Source of the DNA: Pseudomonas fluorescens HK44
Lineage (GTDB): Bacteria; Pseudomonadota; Gammaproteobacteria; Pseudomonadales; Pseudomonadaceae
Length of the DNA: 64,000 nucleotides
NCBI RefSeq assembly: GCF_000217955.3
Contig: NZ_AFOY02000002.1
Coordinates: 186,001-250,000, forward strand
Direction of reading: 5' to 3'
The position numbers and the translations under genes were made by a program. The notes below the pieces were generated by a model that saw only the letters and a program-made list of their open reading frames with translations, made no database searches and had not been told where the DNA came from. Each line of letters begins with the position of its first letter. Position 1 is the first letter of the stretch. Of the stretch, positions 1-7,678 are shown piece after piece.

Positions 1-88
1 TGACTATCACTGTCGGTTTCCACGCATTACAACGGCGGTCGGCTGATCCCTGTCAGCGACCGCTCGACGTTTCAAATATTGGCCTTTT

Positions 89-649
89 TTAACTGTTGGA
101 AGGGTCCGGCAACACAGCGCTGGCGCCGATTCTGTTGAGGAAAAACAGGTAGACCAGGCCCGCCGCAATCCAGATGCCGCCGAGCTTTTGCGCATCGACA
201 CCCATGTTGTAGAGGATGGCGCTGACGATGATGAAACCGACCTTGGGAATGTCCGGGTACAGGTGATTCAACGCCATCGCCGCATACACGTAGAGCAGCG
301 GCGGGATCAGCAGGTAGTCGAGCAGCATCAGGCAGCCGGCGATAAAGCCGATATGCGGGTGCAGCCCGCGTTGAGCATAGGAGTAGACCGAGCCGGCGAT
401 CGGGAAGGCCCGCGCCATGCTGCCGTAACTCAACGCGGTGAACAGCATTGCCACCGTGCCGATGATGTAGGCCAGCGGCACGATGCCGGGCGCCTCCTGG
501 TTCACATAGCCGTATACGCCGAACGGGGCGATGGGGATCATGAAAATCATCCCGTAAACCACCAGATCGGTCAGCGACAGGCTGCGTTTCAACTCTTGCT
601 TGTAGCCGAATTCTTCTATTTCCATGAAGCGCTTCTCCTTGTAAGCCAC
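89..649 (-). pseudogene. APC-family amino acid permease with internal deletion
   Basis: The 186-residue product begins like a normal amino acid/polyamine permease: a short cytoplasmic N-terminus, then hydrophobic segments from about residue 27 (SLTDLVVYGMIFMIPIAPFG, the conserved first helix) through about residue 130. Around residues 135-140 it passes directly into what looks like the extreme C-terminus of the family (a last helix with GGIWIAAGLVYLFFL, then a short tail). Permeases of this family usually have about 430-480 residues and 12 helices, so some 250-300 residues of the middle seem missing while the frame is kept. An SD-like AAGGAG precedes ATG at 649. It is the last gene of the RpiR-controlled operon and was presumably its uptake system. 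A transport function for this short form is unlikely. That a deletion occurred is my inference from family knowledge. Confidence 0.7.
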
Positions 650-769
650 TACGGCAATGTGTTTGAACCTGGCAGGTCATAAACACGCTGACGCGTTTGT
701 TATCGTTGCTTTACCGGTATAACCATCCGTGTTTTTTCAGCTTGAAACTGTTCGCTTGAGGTCGTGGCT

Positions 770-1531
770 TTACAGCAGTGGCGCCAGATAATCGCTCCAG
801 GTCTGGACCGCCAGCCGATTGCGCAACAGGTCGTTGCGCACCTCGATCAGCACCGCATCGATGCCACGGGCGTCGCCATGAAACGGCACCGTCATGTCGC
901 TCGCCGGATTGATTTTGTAGGGCTGATTGCCGGCGACCCGCAGTGGATGCTTGGCCAACCCCTCGATCAGCCGGTTCGCATAGTCCTCGGCCTGCCCATA
1001 CAGCACGCCGGCTTCCAGCGCTCGTGGCTGGCCGAAGTAGATCGGCGTGAAGCTGTGAATCCCCACCACCCGCACCGTGCGACCCTCGGCCACGCGGGCA
1101 TCGATCAGTTCGCCAAGGCGGGTATGAAACGGCGTGAACAGGCACTGGCGGCGGTAGTCGCGGGTCGCTGCGTCGAGGTGCTGATTCCCCGGCACCTGAT
1201 AAATTTCGCTCTTGGCCGGGATGCTGTCCGGGGCCTGCAACGGACGGTTGAGGTCGATCAGCAGGCGCGAGTAGTTGGCCGCCAGCAGGGTCGCGCCGAG
1301 GGCTTTGGACAGGCTCTCGGCGAGCGCCAGCGCGCCTATGTCCCAGGCAATGTGCTGGTGCGCGGCCTCGCCGCTCAACCCCAGATCGTTCAAGGCCGTC
1401 GGGATGTAGCGGCTGGCATGTTCACACACCAGAATCAGCGGGTGCTCGGACGCTTCCCGGCTCAGGCTGTAAGCCGGCTCGGTGTAGAGTCCATTCTCGG
1501 CGGACTCAGTAGAGGCGTGCATAGTGCTCAC
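770..1531 (-). CDS. N-formylglutamate amidohydrolase family enzyme
   Basis: This 253-residue protein matches the FGase family, which hydrolyses N-formyl-glutamate (or related N-formyl amino acids) to formate and the free amino acid. Visible family features are ILVCEHASRYIP near residue 35, the stretch WDIGALALAESLSKALGA, the LLIDLNRP motif near residue 93, VVGIHSFTPIYFG near residue 155, and IEVRNDLLR near the C-terminus; His and Glu in these blocks are likely zinc and catalytic ligands. The start is GTG at 1531 or ATG at 1522; neither has a strong SD. Either start overlaps the stop of the upstream fusion gene (1506-1508), which suggests translational coupling. Being outside a hut operon and next to a glutamine-synthetase-like enzyme, it may act on another formylated amino acid such as N-formylaspartate; this is a guess. 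Confidence 0.85.
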   Translation of the reverse strand: MSTMHASTESAENGLYTEPAYSLSREASEHPLILVCEHASRYIPTALNDLGLSGEAAHQHIAWDIGALALAESLSKALGATLLAANYSRLLIDLNRPLQAPDSIPAKSEIYQVPGNQHLDAATRDYRRQCLFTPFHTRLGELIDARVAEGRTVRVVGIHSFTPIYFGQPRALEAGVLYGQAEDYANRLIEGLAKHPLRVAGNQPYKINPASDMTVPFHGDARGIDAVLIEVRNDLLRNRLAVQTWSDYLAPLL

Positions 1532-3257
1532 AGAGTTGGGCGGGTGACAGGTGTCGGGTCAAGGCGAGTTCCTCGGTTTTGACGGCGAAGTAGGTGTCGA
1601 GCAGGGCGCTTGGCAAGGCTTCAAGCAAGGCCTCACTGCCCCGCAAGTGGTTCAGGGCCTGCGCGAGTGACGCAGGCAGGGCGACGATGCCGCGGCGCTG
1701 GCGTTGTTCTTCATTCAGCGAATCCGGGACTTCATCGGTGATCGCGTTCAGCGCCAGGCGTTGCTCGATGCCCAGTCGGCCGGCAATCAGCACGGCGGCC
1801 AGCGCCAGATGCGGGGAGGCCGTGGCGTCCATGGCGCGGAATTCAAGGTTGTATTGCGCGGCTTCGGATTTGCCGCCCAGGCTCACGGTCGGGCAGATCC
1901 GCAGCGAGGCCTCGCGGTTGCGTTGACCCAGGCACGCATACGACGCGCTCCAGTGATGCGGTTGCAGGCGCTCATAGGAAATCGGTGTCGGCGCGGTCAA
2001 CGCGCAGAGGGCCGGCAAGTAGTGCAACACGCCTGCGGACCAGTGCTGGCCGAGGGTTGACAGGCCATTGGCGGTTCCGGCGTCATACAGCACCGGATGG
2101 CCGGACAGGTCGTGCAGGCTCAGGTGCAGGTGTACGCCGTTGCATACCGCATGCTCGGAAGTCTTGGGCGCAAAGCTCAGGTTCAGGCCCATTTGCCGGG
2201 CAATCTCACGGGTGATCTCGCGCACGTTGACCGCCCGGTCGGCCGCCGCGACGCCTTGGGTCGGCCGGCAAGTGATTTCGTATTGGTGTTGGCCATATTC
2301 GGGCAGGAACATTTCCGGCTCGACCCCACCTGCGCGCAAGGCGCTGAGCAGCCAGCCGCCGAACGCTGCGCCCTGACGCTGGGCTTCCAGCGAAAACGCC
2401 AGATGCTCGGCCTGGGCGCTGTCGGTGGTGAGGTTGAATTCGTGCTCGAAGGCCGAAGTGATCTGCAGCCCCAGCTCATCGTGGTAACGCTGTACTTCGC
2501 TGCGCAGCAGCGTCCGCGGGCAGGCAGCCCATGGGCGGCCATCGGTTTCGCAAATGTCGCCATGGATAAAGTCCAGAGCCGGCGCACTGGCATCGGGACC
2601 GTTGCTGACCGTCACGCGACTGGCCAGGTCGGGGATCAGCCGCAAGTCGCCGTAGGCCCCCCACGGGTTACTGGAGGCGATGATGTCTTGCGGGGTCAGC
2701 GCGCTGTTGGCCGGGACCCAACTGCAACCGGCGGTTTTGTAGTGTTCGAGTTCATCGCTGGGAAACGACCGGCCGCGGGTCACGCCGATCAGGTCCGTGG
2801 TGACGATGCCGGCGATGATCAGATGGCGGGTTTGCAGGTTGCGCAGCACATAGTCGATGTTGGTCGAGTTGAAGACCCCGGAGGAGGTCTTGGGCAAGAC
2901 GATTTCGTTTTCGACCGGTGTCAGTTCTTCAATGATGGCGGCGTGCGGGCTGCCTTTTGGCAGGTGCATGTCCGACAGTTTGTGGTCCAGCGAGCGGTCG
3001 CGACCGTCGGCGGTGAGGCTTTCGATGAGCGTGTGCAGAACGTTCTGCCGAGCGGTGCGCACGGCGGCCAGCAGCCTGAGCTGGTTGGGAATCACCTGTT
3101 GACGGGTGCGCTCGAGAAAGTACTTGGCGTCGGGCCGTTGCAGATGCGGGTCGAACTGCGGCTCAAGCCAGGCGCGTTGCATGTCCACCAGCAGCAACGC
3201 GGTGTGGTTGATAGCAAACGGCAGATCGCGGGGTGAGTGATGGGGGAGCATAAACAT
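1506..3257 (-). CDS. Isochorismatase-like domain fused to glutamine synthetase-like enzyme
   Basis: The 583-residue product has two parts. Residues 1-152 are the start of an isochorismatase-like cysteine hydrolase: LLLVDMQ with the catalytic Asp25, and IVLPKTSSGVFN with the catalytic Lys123. The domain stops at HLIIAGIVT, just where the family continues with the catalytic cysteine (usually V-T-D-x-C-V). From residue 154 the sequence is a glutamine-synthetase-like (GlnA/PuuA-type) ligase starting in its N-terminal beta-grasp (DLIGVTRGRSFP), with FEHEFNL (metal-binding Glu271 and Glu273), NGVHLHLSLHD, GQRNREASLRICP and FRAMDATASPHLALAA. The ligase half looks complete; the hydrolase half lacks its nucleophile. 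ATG at 3257 follows GGAGG by about 12 bases and lies 2 bases after the stop of the regulator gene. The ligase may gamma-glutamylate an amine. In relatives I would expect two separate genes here. Confidence 0.8.
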   Translation of the reverse strand: MFMLPHHSPRDLPFAINHTALLLVDMQRAWLEPQFDPHLQRPDAKYFLERTRQQVIPNQLRLLAAVRTARQNVLHTLIESLTADGRDRSLDHKLSDMHLPKGSPHAAIIEELTPVENEIVLPKTSSGVFNSTNIDYVLRNLQTRHLIIAGIVTTDLIGVTRGRSFPSDELEHYKTAGCSWVPANSALTPQDIIASSNPWGAYGDLRLIPDLASRVTVSNGPDASAPALDFIHGDICETDGRPWAACPRTLLRSEVQRYHDELGLQITSAFEHEFNLTTDSAQAEHLAFSLEAQRQGAAFGGWLLSALRAGGVEPEMFLPEYGQHQYEITCRPTQGVAAADRAVNVREITREIARQMGLNLSFAPKTSEHAVCNGVHLHLSLHDLSGHPVLYDAGTANGLSTLGQHWSAGVLHYLPALCALTAPTPISYERLQPHHWSASYACLGQRNREASLRICPTVSLGGKSEAAQYNLEFRAMDATASPHLALAAVLIAGRLGIEQRLALNAITDEVPDSLNEEQRQRRGIVALPASLAQALNHLRGSEALLEALPSALLDTYFAVKTEELALTRHLSPAQLCEHYARLY

Positions 3258-3259
3258 CC

Positions 3260-4114
3260 TTATTTTTCCTCCAGCAGGTGAGTGGTGAAATCGCTTCGTA
3301 GCGCGTCGATGCCTTCCAGCCGCTCGGCAAGATCGGGGCAACGCAGCGTCAGGCAGGCAATCAAGGCTTCGACCTGGGCCAGCGCCGGCACCAGGGTGTC
3401 GAAGGCCGATACCGACTCCACGGGCGCGGTGATTACCAGATCCGCCATCTCGCGCAGTGGCGAGGCGTAGATGTCGGTGAACAACACGACGCGCGCATGC
3501 CGGTTCCTGGCCGCGCTGGCGACACGCAGTGCCTGGGATTGATAGCGTCGATAGTCGAACAGCAGCACCACGTCCTGGCGTTGCACATCGAACAGCCGAT
3601 CGGGCAGTTGCGCGTTGTCTTCCAGGGCAAAGCAGCCCGCACGCAACAAGCGCAAATGATTGAGCAGGTAGTGGGCGAGGAAGCTGCTGAAGCGTCCGCC
3701 GAAGCAATGCACTTGATGCCGTGTATCCAGCAGCCACTCCACCAGAATGCGCACATCTTCGGGTTGGGTCAGGGCCTGGGTTTCGAGCAGGGCGCGGTGA
3801 CTGTCCGCCAGATAATGGGTCCAGGCATCGTCTTGCTTGAGGTGCGAACGCGGTTGCAACAGCGCGCTGGGCGAGCACTGCCGGTGATCCATGTCGCTGA
3901 GGAGCGCGTCCTGGAAATCGGCATAGCCACCGAAGCCGAGCTTTTTCACCAGACGCACGATGGTCGGATCGCTGACGCCGGCATGTTCGGACAGGCGCGA
4001 CATCGGGCCCAGCCCGTTACGCGGGTACTGGTCCAGCAATGCGCGTATGACTTTGCGTTCCGACGGCGTGAGGTCCAGGCCGGGATCGGTGATCCGGTCT
4101 CTGAGTGAGGGCAT
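3260..4114 (-). CDS. RpiR/MurR-family transcriptional regulator
   Basis: This is a 284-residue regulator with the N-terminal helix-turn-helix of the RpiR family (residues about 1-80; LTPSERKVIRALLDQYP and GVSDPTIVRLVKKLGFGGYADFQ) and a C-terminal sugar-isomerase-like SIS domain (about 125-265; QVHCFGGRFSSFLAHYL, VVLLFDYRRYQSQALRVASA, ARVVLFTDIYASPLREMADL). SIS domains in this family bind a small effector, usually a phosphosugar, but catabolic amino-acid and amine clusters also use RpiR regulators. ATG at 4114 has AGGAG five bases upstream. It is the first gene of the operon running to 89 and ends 2 bases before the fusion gene, so it probably controls its own operon, perhaps through the palindrome at 4174-4191. 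Confidence 0.9.
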   Translation of the reverse strand: MPSLRDRITDPGLDLTPSERKVIRALLDQYPRNGLGPMSRLSEHAGVSDPTIVRLVKKLGFGGYADFQDALLSDMDHRQCSPSALLQPRSHLKQDDAWTHYLADSHRALLETQALTQPEDVRILVEWLLDTRHQVHCFGGRFSSFLAHYLLNHLRLLRAGCFALEDNAQLPDRLFDVQRQDVVLLFDYRRYQSQALRVASAARNRHARVVLFTDIYASPLREMADLVITAPVESVSAFDTLVPALAQVEALIACLTLRCPDLAERLEGIDALRSDFTTHLLEEK

Positions 4115-4173
4115 CCGAGCTCCTGCTAGAGGGGGGTGTTGCTTTTATTTCATAATCTGTTAAATCAGTATTT

Positions 4174-4191
4174 ATGTAATTTATGCTACAT
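4174..4191. promoter_or_regulatory. Candidate RpiR-family operator
   Basis: The sequence ATGTAATTTATGCTACAT has 5-bp inverted arms (ATGTA/TACAT) around 8 bases. It lies 60 bases upstream of the rpiR-like start in an AT-rich stretch that probably holds the promoter. It resembles in layout the TGTAAT-type palindrome known for HexR, another RpiR-family regulator of pseudomonads. Assignment is inference. Confidence 0.35.
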
Positions 4192-4218
4192 GTCTAGTGA
4201 ATTTTTTCAGGTGCCTGA

Positions 4219-4295
4219 AAAGCACTAAAGTCGGGCGAAAGTCTTGTCCGACAAGGCCTGCGTGGGTTTCGCTTGATGTTGTACGCTAGTGCTTT
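4219..4295. repeat. Inverted 9-mer pair in the cobF leader
   Basis: AAAGCACTA (4219-4227) is matched by its exact inverse TAGTGCTTT (4287-4295), 59 bases apart. Between them lies the near-palindrome CTTGTCCGACAAG (4243-4255). These could pair in a cobF leader RNA or be operator halves. I do not recognise a cobalamin riboswitch here. Confidence 0.35.
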
Positions 4296-4372
4296 AGTTC
4301 GTGTAGGAAGTTGGCGCGTTTTTCTACGGATAAGCCGTTGGACACAATGACGCACAGCGAGGTGAAGCATCC

Positions 4373-5140
4373 ATGAAGCAGCTACTGGTCATTGGCATCG
4401 GTGCCGGCGATCCCGAATACATCACGATCCAGGCGGTCAATGCGTTGAACCGGGTCGATGTGTTCTTTTTGATGGACAAGGGGCAGAGCAAGGACAAGCT
4501 GATCGACCTGCGGCGGGAAATCTGCGAGCGCTATATCACCGATCCGGCTTATCGCTTCGTCGAGGCCCACAGCCCCGAGCGGGTGCGCGGCGATGTGGAC
4601 TACAACGCCAGCGTTGTCGATCTGAACCGCGACAAGCAACAGACCTTCGAGCGCTTGATCAACGAAGAGATGATGGACGACGAGTGTGCGGCGTTTCTGG
4701 TGTGGGGCGATCCGGCGTTGTACGACAGCACCCTGCGGATCTTGCAGGCGATACTCGAATCCGGTCGTTGTACCTTCACCTTCGAGGTGATTCCCGGCAT
4801 CAGCAGCGTCCAGGCCCTGGCGGCGCGGCACAAGGTGCCGTTGAATCGCATTGGGCGCTCGGTTGAAATCACCACCGGTCGCAGGCTGGCTGCGGGCCAG
4901 GTCAGTGATGCCGACAGCTTGGTGGTGATGCTCGACGCAGAAGATTCCTACCGGCAGGTGGCCGATCAGGAGCAGCAGATTTACTGGGGGGCCTACCTTG
5001 GCACGCCGGATGAAATTCTTATTTCCGGCAAGCTCAAAGACGTTGCGCAAGAGATTGCGCGGGTCAGGAAAGCTGCACGGTTGGCCAACGGCTGGATCAT
5101 GGACACCTATTTATTGCGCAAGCCTGAATCGCCAGAGTGA
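4373..5140 (+). CDS. cobF: Precorrin-6A synthase (deacetylating)
   Basis: This 255-residue protein is a tetrapyrrole methylase of the CobF type, which uses S-adenosylmethionine to methylate C-1 of precorrin-5 and release acetate, giving precorrin-6A in aerobic cobalamin synthesis in the cytoplasm. It has the N-terminal GIGAGDPEYITIQAVNAL block typical of the SAM-dependent corrinoid methylases, the family block FLVWGDPALYDSTLRIL near residue 105 and VIPGISSVQALAARHKVPLN near residue 140. Length is as expected. ATG at 4373 is preceded by GAGGTGA. It stands alone, away from other cob genes in this window, and converges with the next gene with 9 bases between the stops. Confidence 0.93.
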   Translation: MKQLLVIGIGAGDPEYITIQAVNALNRVDVFFLMDKGQSKDKLIDLRREICERYITDPAYRFVEAHSPERVRGDVDYNASVVDLNRDKQQTFERLINEEMMDDECAAFLVWGDPALYDSTLRILQAILESGRCTFTFEVIPGISSVQALAARHKVPLNRIGRSVEITTGRRLAAGQVSDADSLVVMLDAEDSYRQVADQEQQIYWGAYLGTPDEILISGKLKDVAQEIARVRKAARLANGWIMDTYLLRKPESPE

Positions 5141-5149
5141 GCGCTGCTG

Positions 5150-6487
5150 TCAATACACCCAGACTTCTACCCGGCGATTCTTGATTCGTCCTTCATCGGC
5201 ACTGTTGGCCGCCACCGGCATTTCGGCTCCGAAGCCACGAATCTCGCGAAACACCACACCACCCTTCACCAGCTCGCGGCGCACCGCCATGGCGCGCAGT
5301 TTCGATAGCAGGGCGGCCCGCTGCGAATCGGTCTTGGCATCGCCGAAGCCAACCAGTGTCACCTGCTTGTTCAGCTTGTCGTGTTGCCTTAAATAGTCGA
5401 GCACCCGCGACAGGTCCTGCCGGGCCTTGTTGTCCAGGCTGGCGCTGCCTTCTTCGAAGCGAAAATTCACCGTGAGTCGTTGTGCATGATCGATGATTGC
5501 CCGGTAGCCGTCAGGCATCTGCGGGCTCGGCGCGACGTTCATGGCTTGCACGGTCTGCGCGATAAAACCATTGGCGGCAACAATCGCCTGACCCTTACTG
5601 CTCTGAGCGTATTTCACCAGCGCGTCGACCCAGGGATTTTGGCCGTTGGGTGGCAAATAGAAATACAACCGACGCGACAGCGGATAGTCCTCGGTGGCGA
5701 TCAGGCTATTGAGCGGCAGCATAGGTTGCGAGTCGCCATCGACAATCGCCACAGCCTTGGCCTGACGCACGTAAGGCAAGCCGATAAAACCGATGCCTTG
5801 CGGGTCCTGGCTGACCGCATCGGACAACTGCTCGCTGGATTCGAAGCGCTTTGCCGAACCGGCCAGTACTTTCCCGCGATGGATCAGGACCAGTTCCTTG
5901 AAGGTGTCGTAGGTGCCTGAATGGTCATCCCGGGCATAGAGGTTCACCGGGCCACCGGTGCCACCGAGTTCTTCCCAGGTTTTCACTTCGCCACTGAAAA
6001 TCCGCGCCAGTTGTTCGGTGTTCAGTTGCGTCAGCGGGTTTTGCGGATGCAGGATGATCGCTAGGCCGTCGATGGCGATGACTTGCTCGGCGTTCGGGCT
6101 TTTCAGGTCGCCGAGGGTGTCGAGATCGACCAGTTCGCGGTCCTTGATCGGGCGCGAAGACGCCGCCAGATCGGCGCTGGCGTTTTTCAGCGCGGTGAAC
6201 CCGGTGCTGGAGCCGTGGGCGGCGATGTCCACGACCACCCGCCGACCTTGGGCCGTCTGGCCGACAATCTGCTGCTCGTTGTCTTTGTCCGAGATTTCGC
6301 TATGGACCTTCCGTAACCCTTGTTCCAGCAACAACCCTTTGACCAGCGCCGGACCCAGGGCCGCACCGATGGTGTTGGAGCCTTGAATGCGCAGGGCAGG
6401 ACCACGCTCGGGTATCGGCAGCTCAGCGGCGGTGGCAGAGAGTGGAAGCAAACCGCAGAGCAGCAGCGGTAACAGAGCGCGCAGCAT
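5150..6487 (-). CDS. Phosphate-binding (PstS-like)/OmpA fusion protein
   Basis: The 445-residue protein begins with a signal peptide (MLRALLPLLLCGLLPLSATA, cleaved near residue 20). Residues about 25-310 form a PstS-type periplasmic binding domain: IQGSNTIGAALGP, a block with AHGSSTGF that looks like an anion-binding loop, IFSGEVKTWEELGG and YARDDHSGTYDTFKELVL. Residues about 335-445 are an OmpA-like peptidoglycan-binding domain (VNFRFEEGSASLDNKA, then KNRRVEVWVY). It would sit in the periplasm, bound to the wall and binding phosphate or a similar anion. The start at 6487 has AAAGG upstream; longer versions beginning further upstream would hide the signal peptide. No transporter genes lie beside it, so a sensor or scavenging role is possible. 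Confidence 0.85.
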   Translation of the reverse strand: MLRALLPLLLCGLLPLSATAAELPIPERGPALRIQGSNTIGAALGPALVKGLLLEQGLRKVHSEISDKDNEQQIVGQTAQGRRVVVDIAAHGSSTGFTALKNASADLAASSRPIKDRELVDLDTLGDLKSPNAEQVIAIDGLAIILHPQNPLTQLNTEQLARIFSGEVKTWEELGGTGGPVNLYARDDHSGTYDTFKELVLIHRGKVLAGSAKRFESSEQLSDAVSQDPQGIGFIGLPYVRQAKAVAIVDGDSQPMLPLNSLIATEDYPLSRRLYFYLPPNGQNPWVDALVKYAQSSKGQAIVAANGFIAQTVQAMNVAPSPQMPDGYRAIIDHAQRLTVNFRFEEGSASLDNKARQDLSRVLDYLRQHDKLNKQVTLVGFGDAKTDSQRAALLSKLRAMAVRRELVKGGVVFREIRGFGAEMPVAANSADEGRIKNRRVEVWVY

Positions 6488-6585
6488 CAGGCCGACACCT
6501 TTGAAGGTCACAGGAAGTGTCGGGAGAATAAGACAGGGAGGTTGCTGAAATATGACGATGTTCAGTGTGGGAAGAGCCGGGCGAC

Positions 6586-6665
6586 GTTCGCTTGCTCGCG
6601 ATGAGGCTATGTCTGTCACATTAAAGGTGACTGACAGATTGCTATCGCGAGCAGGCTCGCTCCCA
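6586..6665. repeat. REP doublet (inverted REP pair)
   Basis: Two inverted copies of the GCTTGCTCGCGAT / ATCGCGAGCAGGCTCGCTCCCA palindrome flank a central short inverted repeat (CTGTCA...TGACAG). The pair lies between the 5' end of the PstS/OmpA gene and the 3' end of xthA. Confidence 0.8.
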
Positions 6666-6691
6666 CATTAGTCTGTGTTGATCTTTGGAAA

Positions 6692-7504
6692 TCAGCTCAG
6701 CTCAAGCCAGATCGGCGCATGGTCCGAGGGTTTTTCCATGCCGCGCAGTTCGTAGTCGACACCGGCGGCCTTGACCCGTGGCAGCAGCCCTTGGGAGGCG
6801 AGGATCAAGTCGATGCGCAGGCCGCGTTTGGGCTCGTCTTCAAAGCCGCGGCTGCGGTAGTCGAACCAGCTGAAGCGGTCTGTTACGTCCGGGTTCAGGT
6901 GCCGGAAGCTGTCCACCAGGCCCCAGTTCTTCAAACGGGCCATCCACTCGCGCTCTTCCGGCAAAAAGCTGCATTTACCGGTTTTCAGCCAGCGCTTCAT
7001 GTTGTCCGGGCCGATGCCGATGTCGCAGTCTTCCGGGGAAATGTTCACATCGCCCATCACCACCAGCGCCTGGTCATTGCTGAACTGGGTTTCGAGCAGC
7101 GTCTGCAAGTCGTTGTAGAAGCGCTCCTTGGCCGGGAATTTGGTCGGGTGGTCGCGGTTTTCACCTTGTGGGAAATAGCCGTTCATGATCGTCACCGGTA
7201 CGCCGTTGGCATCGGCGAACGTGCCCCAGATGAAGCGGCGCTGGGCGTCTTCTTCATCGCTGGCAAAGCCCTTGTGCAACGCGAGCGGTGCCTGACGTGA
7301 CATAAGGGCGACGCCGTAATGACCTTTTTGGCCGTGGAAGCTCACGTGATAGCCCAGCGCCTCAAGCTCGGCGAGCGGGAACTGGTCGTCGTGCACCTTG
7401 GTTTCCTGCAAACCGATGACGTCCGGCTGGTGCTTCTCGATCAGTGCCGCCAGTTGATGGGGGCGGGCGCGCAGGCCATTGATGTTGAACGAGACGATCT
7501 TCAT
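6692..7504 (-). CDS. xthA: Exodeoxyribonuclease III
   Basis: This 270-residue enzyme of the exonuclease/endonuclease/phosphatase fold repairs DNA by cutting at abasic sites and trimming 3' blocked ends. Motifs seen are [13 protein letters not shown] at the N-terminus, [14 protein letters not shown] with the metal-binding Glu, [14 protein letters not shown] with the catalytic Asp-Asn, and [10 protein letters not shown] at the C-terminus with the Asp-His pair. Length matches XthA. I chose ATG at 7504 ([12 protein letters not shown]), the conserved start; extending upstream only adds low-complexity residues. No operon partner is evident. Confidence 0.96.
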   Translation of the reverse strand: MKIVSFNINGLRARPHQLAALIEKHQPDVIGLQETKVHDDQFPLAELEALGYHVSFHGQKGHYGVALMSRQAPLALHKGFASDEEDAQRRFIWGTFADANGVPVTIMNGYFPQGENRDHPTKFPAKERFYNDLQTLLETQFSNDQALVVMGDVNISPEDCDIGIGPDNMKRWLKTGKCSFLPEEREWMARLKNWGLVDSFRHLNPDVTDRFSWFDYRSRGFEDEPKRGLRIDLILASQGLLPRVKAAGVDYELRGMEKPSDHAPIWLELS

Positions 7505-7678
7505 GGTCGGCAGTCCTGGCAAAAGTGCGATGCTAGCTGACATGTCCGAAGTCAGCCAGCGTGGCAGTAGGGCAGATGCACTGCTAATGTCCTTTAATGT
7601 GGAACGATCACCGTTGTAGCGGGTTCGTACTTATAAGAACGGGGCCATTTTAGCCCCGCTCAGGGGAGATAGACCGTC

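Noticed and set aside
3258..3878. Upstream extension of the isochorismatase/ligase reading frame to 790 residues
   Set aside because: The extra part lies wholly within the rpiR-like gene in another frame, has Arg/Pro/Ala-rich shadow composition, and the protein family starts at residue MFMLPHHSP with an SD before it.
4200..4372. Cobalamin riboswitch upstream of cobF
   Set aside because: The usual B12-box and long junction structure are not visible; only short palindromes are present.
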